A DNA stretch of 64,000 bases from Hymenobacter sp. DG25A (GTDB lineage Bacteria; Bacteroidota; Bacteroidia; Cytophagales; Hymenobacteraceae), in assembly GCF_001280305.1 (NCBI RefSeq), contig NZ_CP012623.1, positions 124,001 to 188,000 on the forward strand, in the 5' to 3' direction. Under the pieces are notes generated by a model. That model had not been told where the DNA came from, ran no database searches, and saw only the letters and a program-made list of their open reading frames with translations. Made by a program: the position numbers and the translations under genes. This document shows, piece after piece, positions 36,219 to 43,431 of this stretch (within the stretch, counting starts at the first letter, position 1; every line of letters begins with the position of its first letter).

Positions 36219-37229
36219 TTAACTAGCCTGCTCAGAGGCCGGGGCCGGGTTAAGCTCTTGGCCCGAGAGCAGAAACTCCCGCAGCCGGTTGATATGCAGC
36301 TTTATCTCCTTGATGCGTTCTTCCTGGCGCAGGCTCAGTTCGCCCTGGCTCCGGCCGGCCATGCTCATGAGCAGGTTTTTGCGCTCCTCCATCATGCGCA
36401 TGGCCACCCACAGGGTTTCTTCCAGGCCTTGCTGGCTGCTTTCCAGCAGGGCTTCGGCGGCAAAGGCGTGGCCCGTATGGCACCGGAAGCGCAGCACATT
36501 GCCCTGATCAACCTTCCATAAAGAGCCCCCGCAATCGGGGCAGGTAAGGGGCACGGGGGTGCCCAGGCGGGCAATAGCTTCAGTATCTCCCACAATACGC
36601 TCCGCAATAGCGGCCTCCATTTTAATGTCATGCGGAATAACGGTAGGGGCGCTGGTCGGTATGTGCACCAGGCGCGTCAGTAAGTGGCCCATCTCGGAAA
36701 GGGGCACCACGTAATCAATGGCTACGTTGCTGAGGGCGCTTTCCGGCATACTGGAAAACTCGGCCTCCTGGGGGTCCTGCACCACGGCCTGCCCGCCGGC
36801 GCGCTTAATCTGCTCCAGGCCGGCGGTGCCATCATGCAGCATGCCGGTGAGGATAACGCCAATAACGGCCGCCCCGTACTGGGCCGCGGCCGAGCGGAAC
36901 AGGGCATCGGCGGCGGGCCGGTAATTATTTTCCCGCGGGCCTTTGGTCACCAGCAGTTTTCCGTCCCGCACCAGCAGGTGCCGGTCGGGTGGGGCCAGGT
37001 ACAGCGTGCTGGCTTCTAGCGCCTGCCCATGCGTGGGCAGCACACACCGCAGCGGGGTGTGGCTGGCCAGCCGCTCTACCATAAGCTGGCCGGAAGACTC
37101 AGGGGAAAAGTGCTGCACCACCAACACGGCGGCGGGCAGCGTGCCGGGCAGGTTACTGACTAAGCGCGTAAGAGCCGGCATGCCCCCCGCCGAAGCACCA
37201 ATGACAATGATATAAGCAGGGTCTTCCAC
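36219..37229 (-). CDS. Stand-alone CheB-type methylesterase with C-terminal zinc-ribbon-like region
   Basis: 336 residues from GTG 37229. CheB catalytic residues: Ser13 in IVIGASAGGMPAL, His40 in VLVVQHFSPESSG, and Asp near 133 in ILTGMLHDGTAGL. There is no receiver domain, so activity is not set by ordinary CheA phosphorylation. After the esterase domain (to ~195) comes a Cys/His motif, CPDCGGS and FRCHTGHAF near 229-253, that looks like a zinc ribbon, and a charged helix. CheB removes methyl groups from glutamates of receptors; no receptor is encoded nearby. It is divergent from the CheB-CheR fusion, which suggests a shared system. Confidence 0.85.
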   Translation of the reverse strand: MEDPAYIIVIGASAGGMPALTRLVSNLPGTLPAAVLVVQHFSPESSGQLMVERLASHTPLRCVLPTHGQALEASTLYLAPPDRHLLVRDGKLLVTKGPRENNYRPAADALFRSAAAQYGAAVIGVILTGMLHDGTAGLEQIKRAGGQAVVQDPQEAEFSSMPESALSNVAIDYVVPLSEMGHLLTRLVHIPTSAPTVIPHDIKMEAAIAERIVGDTEAIARLGTPVPLTCPDCGGSLWKVDQGNVLRFRCHTGHAFAAEALLESSQQGLEETLWVAMRMMEERKNLLMSMAGRSQGELSLRQEERIKEIKLHINRLREFLLSGQELNPAPASEQAS

Positions 37230-37379
37230 GGGATAGGCAGATAAATCGTTTCAAAAGCAGCCCCAACAATATGGGGTACCGTCTTTAACCCTACGCGGCC
37301 CGCCTGATTCGGGTTAACGAGGGTTGGCCGCTTAAAAACCCTGCCTCCATCTCTGTCGGACAAAAATGGGGTTTATGCG

Positions 37380-37387
37380 TACTTTTG
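37380..37387 (+). promoter_or_regulatory. Predicted -7 box of the CheB-CheR-PAS gene
   Basis: TACTTTTG, an exact TAnnTTTG match, 44 bases before ATG 37432. No clear -33 box. Confidence 0.45.
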
Positions 37388-37431
37388 AATAGAAGGGCTA
37401 CCCCGTTAGCGGTAGCCCGCTGCCTGCTGCT

Positions 37432-40400
37432 ATGCCTTCTGCCACCCCTGCTTCTCCCGAAGAGAGAAATTCTGCTGAACCAGTTTCTGCCTCGCCGCTA
37501 CCCATTGATGCCCAGGTGTCGCAGGCACAGCTGCGCCGGGTACAGGCCCAGGAAGATAACAGCGAGACGTTTCCTATTGTAGGCATGGGCGGCTCGGCGG
37601 GCTCCCTGGGGGCATTTGAGCAGTTTTTTCAGCACATGCCCCCCGACAGCGGTATTGCTTTTGTGGTGGTGATGCACCTAGCGCCTAACCCCAGTGGCGA
37701 GCTGCCCCAGGTAATGCAGCGCTTTACCGCCATGCCCGTGCTGGAAGCCGCCGATGGCATGAAGGTGCGGCCCAACCATGTATATGTGATTCCGCCGGAC
37801 CGGGACATGAGCATTATGCACGGTACGCTGCTGCTGTTTGCGCCCACGCAGCCCCGGGGCAAGCGCCTGCCCATCGATTTCTTTTACCAGAGCCTGGCTA
37901 AAGATGCCCGCGAGCGGGCCGTGTGCATCATTTTCTCCGGCATGGGCTCTGATGGTACGCTGGGGCTGAAGATGGTAATGGAAAACTTTGGGATGGTGAT
38001 GGTGCAAAGCCCCGAAACGGCCGAGTACGACTCCATGCCCCGCTCCGCCATTGCCACCGAGTTTGTGGACTACATCCTGCCGGCCGATCAGCTGCCGGAT
38101 AAGCTCCTGGAATATCTGCACAAGCCCGTGATGGATCGGCCGCGCCGGGAAAGGCCTGAGTCGGTTTCCCGCCCGGCGCATGCCCTGCAAAAGATCTTCC
38201 TGCTCATCCGGGCTCAGACCGGGCACGACTTCAGCTTTTACAAGCGCAATACCGTTTTCCGGCGCATTGAGCGTCGCATGAACTCGCACCAGATCAAGGA
38301 GTTTACGCACTACGTGCGCTACCTGCAGGAAAACCCCCAGGAGGTAGATGCCCTGTTTAAGGAGCTGCTGATTGGCGTCACCAAGTTTTTCCGGGACCAT
38401 GAGGCGTATGAGTCGCTGAAAACGCAGTTGATTCCCATGCTGCGCCAGAAGCCCATCAACAGTGTTTTTCGGGTGTGGGCGCCGGGCTGCTCTACCGGCG
38501 AGGAAGCCTACTCGCTGGCCATGCTGCTGCAGGAGTGTCTGGACCAAGTGGAGCCCGGGCACTACCTCAAAATTCAGATTTTTGCCACCGATATCAACGC
38601 CCAAGGCATTGACTTTGCCCGCGCCGGCCTGTACCCGGACTCTATTGTGGCCGATGTAACCCCGGAACGGCTGGAGCGCTTTTTCGTGAAGCAGGAAACC
38701 GGCTTTCTGATTCGGAAAGAGGTGCGTGATGCCGTCATCTTTGCCCTCCACGATATCAATAAGGATGCGCCATTTACCCGGCTGGACCTGCTGTGCTGCC
38801 GCAACCTGCTCATCTATCTGTCGGCGGAGCTGCAGCGCAACCTGCTGCCCGTTTTCCACTACGCCCTGAACCCGGGCGGCCTGCTGTTTCTGGGGCCCAG
38901 CGAAAACATGACGGGCTTTCATGAGCTGTTTAAGCCCCTGGACATCAAATGGAAGATTTTCCGCCGCAACGATGCTTCCTCCTCCGTTACCCGCCTGGTC
39001 AATTTCCCTTTCGCACTTTCCCGTCAGCAGCCGTCGGCGCCGGTGGCGGCCACTAGTATGACTTCTTCCGCTCCCCGCAAAGACGGGCCTTTTGCTTCCC
39101 TGGTGCAGAAAGTAATGCTGCAGGCCTTCACGCCGCCGGCCGTGCTCATTAATGCCAAGGGCGAAATCCTGTATGTAAATGGCCGCACGGGCCGCTACCT
39201 GGAGCCCGCGCCCGGGCTGGGGGGGCTGAATATCTTCGAAATGGCCCGCGAAGAACTCAACTACGAAATCAGTGCCGTGGTGCACAAGGCCAACGCCGCC
39301 AAGGAAAGTGTGGTGGCCGAGAATGTAAAGGTGAAAACCGATGCCGGCTACCAGCTGCTGCGCATCAGCGTAACCTACCTCACAGAGCCCGATGCCCTGG
39401 CCGGCCTCATGCTGGTGGCTTTTGAAGACCAGCCCACCCCGCGCCGGGTGCGCACCGGCAAAGCCGCCCCCGGCACCGACCTAAGCCGCGACACCGTGGT
39501 GGCCTCTCTGGAAAAAGAGCTGCAATATACCAAACACCGCCTCCAGACCACCATTGAGGAAATGGAAAGCAGCCTGGAGGAGCTCAAGAGTACCAATGAG
39601 GAGCTGCAGTCGGCCAATGAGGAGCTGCAAAGCACCAACGAGGAGGCAATGACCAACAAGGAGGAAATGCAGAGCCTGAACGAGGAACTCATGACGCTGA
39701 ACATGCAGTATCTGAGCAAGACGGAAGAGCTGAGCCAAGCAGCCAACGACATGAAAAACCTGTTGGATGCTACCGAAATAGCCACTATATTCCTGGATAA
39801 TGATATGATCATCAGGCGTTTTACGCCTTCTGTGGGCCGTATTATGCATCTGCAGCCAGCTGATGTGGGCCGGCCCATCACACACTTTGCCAACAACCTG
39901 CGCTATGCCAGCCTCATCCAGGACATCAATCAGGTGCTGGACCGCCTGGTGAGCACCGAATCGATTATTCAGACCACCACCAACGAATGGTATGCCATGC
40001 GAATTTTGCCCTACCGTACGCTGGATAATTACATCAGCGGGGCCGTCATTACTTTTACGGACATCTCCGGCCTGAAGCGGCTGGAAGAAGAGCTGCAAAG
40101 CAGCCGCCGCTATGCCGAGAGCATTGTAGAAACCGTGCGCGAGCCCATGCTGGTGCTGGACCACGAGCTGCGTGTGCTGACTGTAAGTCAGGCCTTTACG
40201 GAGGCCTTCGGCGAAGAGCCCGCCAAAGGCCAGCCCCTGACCGAGCTTAACCACGGCGCCTGGCGGCAGCCCATCCTGCGCGATAACCTGACGAGCCTGC
40301 TCCGTGGCGACAGCGCCGGTTTCGACGACCTGCCGCTTGCGCTGCCTTCCCCCACCCGGGAGGAGCCGCCCCGCCGCGTGCTGGTGTATGGGCGCCGCAT

Positions 40401-40455
40401 CCGCAGCGAGGGCCACCCCACCGACCGTATCCTGCTGGGCGTCAGGTTTGAATAG
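37432..40455 (+). CDS. CheB-CheR-PAS fusion protein
   Basis: 1007 residues. CheB methylesterase domain about 47-235 (IVGMGGSAGSLGAF with the Ser, VVVMHLAPNPSGE, IFSGMGSDGTLG). CheR N-terminal and catalytic domains about 250-520 (RIERRMNSHQIKEF, VWAPGCSTGEEAYSLAMLLQ for SAM binding, FATDINAQGIDFARAG, CRNLLIYLSAELQ). A PAS-like region about 560-660, a coiled coil about 690-780 with repeated SxNEEL units (LKSTNEELQSANEELQSTNE), and two PAS domains to the end. No kinase, receiver or HAMP domain. Such CheB/CheR fusions are widespread in Bacteroidota, usually beside hybrid kinases; here two PAS histidine kinases follow. The protein likely senses through PAS and can methylate and demethylate an unidentified partner. 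Confidence 0.9.
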   Translation: MPSATPASPEERNSAEPVSASPLPIDAQVSQAQLRRVQAQEDNSETFPIVGMGGSAGSLGAFEQFFQHMPPDSGIAFVVVMHLAPNPSGELPQVMQRFTAMPVLEAADGMKVRPNHVYVIPPDRDMSIMHGTLLLFAPTQPRGKRLPIDFFYQSLAKDARERAVCIIFSGMGSDGTLGLKMVMENFGMVMVQSPETAEYDSMPRSAIATEFVDYILPADQLPDKLLEYLHKPVMDRPRRERPESVSRPAHALQKIFLLIRAQTGHDFSFYKRNTVFRRIERRMNSHQIKEFTHYVRYLQENPQEVDALFKELLIGVTKFFRDHEAYESLKTQLIPMLRQKPINSVFRVWAPGCSTGEEAYSLAMLLQECLDQVEPGHYLKIQIFATDINAQGIDFARAGLYPDSIVADVTPERLERFFVKQETGFLIRKEVRDAVIFALHDINKDAPFTRLDLLCCRNLLIYLSAELQRNLLPVFHYALNPGGLLFLGPSENMTGFHELFKPLDIKWKIFRRNDASSSVTRLVNFPFALSRQQPSAPVAATSMTSSAPRKDGPFASLVQKVMLQAFTPPAVLINAKGEILYVNGRTGRYLEPAPGLGGLNIFEMAREELNYEISAVVHKANAAKESVVAENVKVKTDAGYQLLRISVTYLTEPDALAGLMLVAFEDQPTPRRVRTGKAAPGTDLSRDTVVASLEKELQYTKHRLQTTIEEMESSLEELKSTNEELQSANEELQSTNEEAMTNKEEMQSLNEELMTLNMQYLSKTEELSQAANDMKNLLDATEIATIFLDNDMIIRRFTPSVGRIMHLQPADVGRPITHFANNLRYASLIQDINQVLDRLVSTESIIQTTTNEWYAMRILPYRTLDNYISGAVITFTDISGLKRLEEELQSSRRYAESIVETVREPMLVLDHELRVLTVSQAFTEAFGEEPAKGQPLTELNHGAWRQPILRDNLTSLLRGDSAGFDDLPLALPSPTREEPPRRVLVYGRRIRSEGHPTDRILLGVRFE

Positions 40456-40551
40456 CCGCTTATGAGCTTGCGAGTCGGCCGCCTTGACCCGGCGCTTTAT
40501 TGATATCGATAACCAGTGTTTACATAAAAATAGAATAAGTCCAGCACCGCT

Positions 40552-43293
40552 ATGGAAGCACCCGGCTCTTCTTCCCCCGCACCCCTCGACACCCAGGCTG
40601 CCCTGCGGGAGTTGCGGCTGCGTGCCGAGCGCCGACAGCTGGCCACCCAAAGCTTGGCTCCCGATACCGCGCCCGAGGTACAGCGTCTGGTGCAGGAGCT
40701 GCAGGTGCACCAGATAGAGCTGGAAATGCAGTATGAAGAACTCCTGCTGGCCCAGGCCGAAGCTCAAAGCTCCCGCGCACAGTACGTAGACCTCTATGAT
40801 TTTGCCCCGGTAGGCTACTGCACCCTGGCCGCCGATAGCACCATTCTGCGGCTGAACCTGCGGGCCGCGCAGCAGCTGGGCACTATGCGCCAGCAGCTGC
40901 AGGGCCGCCGGCTGGCCTTGTTTGTGGCTCTGGATTGCCGGCTGGATTTTAGCCGGTTCGTGGAGCAGGTGCTGGCCTCTGATTTCCGCCAGACCACCAC
41001 CATGGAAATGCGCCGCGAAGATGGCACCGCCCTGTTTGTGCGTCTGGAAGGCATTGCGGCTACCAATGCCCTGGGCGAGCGGCACTGCCTCCTGGCCCTG
41101 ATTGATGTAACCGAGCAGCACCAAGCCACCCGGGCGCTGGAGCTGAGCGAGCGGCGCTTCCGCACCCTGTTTGAGCAAAGCCACGACGGCATGCTCCTGC
41201 TGCGCGATAACCGGTTTGTGGACTGCAACCCCGCCACGCTGCAGCTGCTGGGCCTCACCGATAAAAAACAATTGCTGGGCCAGCATGCCTCGGCCTTCTC
41301 GCCCAAATACCAGCCCAATGGCCGGCTGTCTTCAGTGTGGGCCGATGAGCTGTGGGAGCAGGCCCTGCGCCGGGGCTACTGCCGCTTTGAGTGGTGCCGC
41401 TACCGCCAGGGTGCGGAAGAATTCTGGGGCGATATTCTGCTTACGGCCATTCCGGACAACGGCCGCACCCTGGTGCATGCCACCTGGCGCGATATCACGG
41501 AGGAAAAGCAGGCCGCTCACCGGCTGCGCGAAAATGAGGCCCGGCTGCAGGAGGCCCTCACGGCCACGGCCATGGGCATCACCGACTGGAACCTGACCGA
41601 TGACCAGCTGTACTGGGATGCCCGGGCGCAGGAAATATTCGGCCATGACTTTGAGGCTAATCCTGTGCCCTCCAGCGTAGCCCTGAGCCGCATTCATCCC
41701 GAGGACCGGCCGCAGCTACTGGACAATATCCGAAAGCTGCGCCATGGCCAGCTGGCCCTGGATACCGAGTACCGCATCATTCAGCCCGACGGAACGGTAA
41801 GCTACGTAGCCATGGTGGGCCGCGTGTTTACCGATGAAGACCACTCGCATGGGCGCCTGCTGGGGCTGGTGCGGGACATCACCTCCCGCAAGGAAGCCGC
41901 CGAGGAACTGCGCTACAAAAACCGCCTGCTGGAGCATATTCTGGCCAATATGCCGGTAATATTAGGCCGCCTTTCGCCGGAAGGCCACTACTTGGAGCTG
42001 GTGGGGGCCGGCCTGCAGCGCCTGGGTTTGCGGGATAATGAGATGGTAGGCAAAAGCGTGTTTGAAGAATTCCCGGTGCTGACGGAGCCGGTGCGGCAAC
42101 TGCTGGCCGGCGAACCATTTGCGTTTTTGGGGTCTGCGGAGTACCAGGGCGAGCCGGTGTATTTTCAGAACTACGGCTTCTTTGAGGCCCAGCGGCAGCA
42201 GGGCATTCTGTTTGCCATTGATGTGACGGAATCTGAGCGGATGAAGCAGGAAATCCGGCGGGAGCAGGAGTTCACCAAAAGCCTGCTCGATAACAGCGTG
42301 GATGTGATTATGGCGCTTGATGCCGACCTGCGCATAACGGCCTGGAACCAGCGGGCGGCCCGGCTAACCGGCGTGGCCGAGGCGGAGGCCCTGGGCCGTC
42401 TGCTGCCGGAGCTGCTGCCGGAGCTGGCCACCAACCCCGGCTTTCAGTCGTTGCTGCACGCCGCCCTGGCCGGCGAAGCCGGCCAGCTGCTGAACTGGGC
42501 CGGTTGCTCACCCCACGAGGCCTTTGACCTGCATATGCGGCCCCTGCCCCAGAACATGGGCGTGCTCGTGCTGGCCCGCGACGTAACCGAGCGCAACAGC
42601 CTGATGGCAGAAACCACCCAGCTAAAGCTGCGCCAGCAGCAGATAGTGCTTTCCGCCATTCTCAACACCCAGGAAGAGGAGCGGCGCCGCATTGCCGAGA
42701 GCCTGCACAATGGCGTGGGCCAGCTGCTGTATGCCACCAAGCTGAACCTGGATACCCTGCCGGAGTCGGCCCAGAAGCAGGCGGCGCATAAGCTGCTGGG
42801 CGAGGCCATCCGGGCCACGCGCACCATCTCCTACGAGCTGACGCCCGGCGTGCTGGAAGACTTTGGGTTGAAGGTAGCGCTGCAGGAGCTGGTGAAGCTG
42901 ATTCCGCGTAGTCTGCCGGTAGATCTGAACCTGAGCGGGCTGGACGAGTCCCTGCCCCGGCCCCTGCAAACCGCCATTTACCGCATAGTACAGGAGCTGC
43001 TCAACAACGTTATGAAACATGCCCAGGCCCGCGAAGCCTTCGTTTCAGTGGCCCGTGAGGATAACTATGTGTATGTGAGCGTGGAGGATGATGGGGTGGG
43101 CTTTGATACCAGTACGCCCCGGGCGGGGCACGGCATCGGGCTGGCCGGCATTCGTACCCGCGTGGCGCTGCTGGGGGGCACATTCAACATTCACTCCCGC
43201 CTGGGCCAGGGTACCACCATCTCGCTCACCCTGCCGGTGCTGGAGGATATGCCCTTGCCTGCTGATCTGGATTCGGTAGCGGAAAGGCCCTGA
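40552..43293 (+). CDS. PAS-domain sensor histidine kinase (HisKA_3/NarL type)
   Basis: 913 residues, 96 bases after the CheB-CheR gene. No signal peptide or TM helix, so a soluble kinase. An N-terminal helix is followed by about five PAS/PAC modules (YDFAPVGYCTLAADS near 82; FEQSHDGMLLLRDN near 206; ALTATAMGITDWNLTDDQLY near 338; a fourth near 465; LLDNSVDVIMALDADLRI near 580). The phosphoacceptor His is in EERRRIAESLHNGVGQLL near 718 (HisKA_3 dimerisation domain). The HATPase has an N box (VQELLNNVMKHAQ near 814) and G boxes (VEDDGVGFD, GHGIGLAGIRTRV). HisKA_3 kinases normally signal to LuxR-type regulators, but none is encoded here. Confidence 0.9.
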   Translation: MEAPGSSSPAPLDTQAALRELRLRAERRQLATQSLAPDTAPEVQRLVQELQVHQIELEMQYEELLLAQAEAQSSRAQYVDLYDFAPVGYCTLAADSTILRLNLRAAQQLGTMRQQLQGRRLALFVALDCRLDFSRFVEQVLASDFRQTTTMEMRREDGTALFVRLEGIAATNALGERHCLLALIDVTEQHQATRALELSERRFRTLFEQSHDGMLLLRDNRFVDCNPATLQLLGLTDKKQLLGQHASAFSPKYQPNGRLSSVWADELWEQALRRGYCRFEWCRYRQGAEEFWGDILLTAIPDNGRTLVHATWRDITEEKQAAHRLRENEARLQEALTATAMGITDWNLTDDQLYWDARAQEIFGHDFEANPVPSSVALSRIHPEDRPQLLDNIRKLRHGQLALDTEYRIIQPDGTVSYVAMVGRVFTDEDHSHGRLLGLVRDITSRKEAAEELRYKNRLLEHILANMPVILGRLSPEGHYLELVGAGLQRLGLRDNEMVGKSVFEEFPVLTEPVRQLLAGEPFAFLGSAEYQGEPVYFQNYGFFEAQRQQGILFAIDVTESERMKQEIRREQEFTKSLLDNSVDVIMALDADLRITAWNQRAARLTGVAEAEALGRLLPELLPELATNPGFQSLLHAALAGEAGQLLNWAGCSPHEAFDLHMRPLPQNMGVLVLARDVTERNSLMAETTQLKLRQQQIVLSAILNTQEEERRRIAESLHNGVGQLLYATKLNLDTLPESAQKQAAHKLLGEAIRATRTISYELTPGVLEDFGLKVALQELVKLIPRSLPVDLNLSGLDESLPRPLQTAIYRIVQELLNNVMKHAQAREAFVSVAREDNYVYVSVEDDGVGFDTSTPRAGHGIGLAGIRTRVALLGGTFNIHSRLGQGTTISLTLPVLEDMPLPADLDSVAERP

Positions 43294-43396
43294 GCAGGCG
43301 CGTCGGCCGGCTGTGCCCGGCGCCGCGTGCTGTATCCGGCCGGGTAGTAAGCTCATCTGCTGCCGCGCGAACTTTCCGCCGCTGTCTTATCTTACA

Positions 43397-43420
43397 GAGG
43401 CTAGCCCTGCTGCTAGCCTC
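43397..43420 (+). terminator. Hairpin between the two histidine kinase genes
   Basis: Perfect GAGGCTAGC / GCTAGCCTC with loop CCTGCT, then CGTTTCTATTT. It may be a weak terminator for the upstream kinase or a leader hairpin 12 bases before the next ATG. Confidence 0.5.
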
Positions 43421-43431
43421 CGTTTCTATTT

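Noticed and set aside
37678..39285. 535-residue open frame on the minus strand
   Set aside because: Antisense to CheB/CheR catalytic domains with recognisable motifs on the other strand.
39481..41286. 601-residue open frame on the minus strand
   Set aside because: Antisense to the CheB-CheR fusion and the following kinase; no family-like sequence, Gln/Leu-rich shadow pattern.
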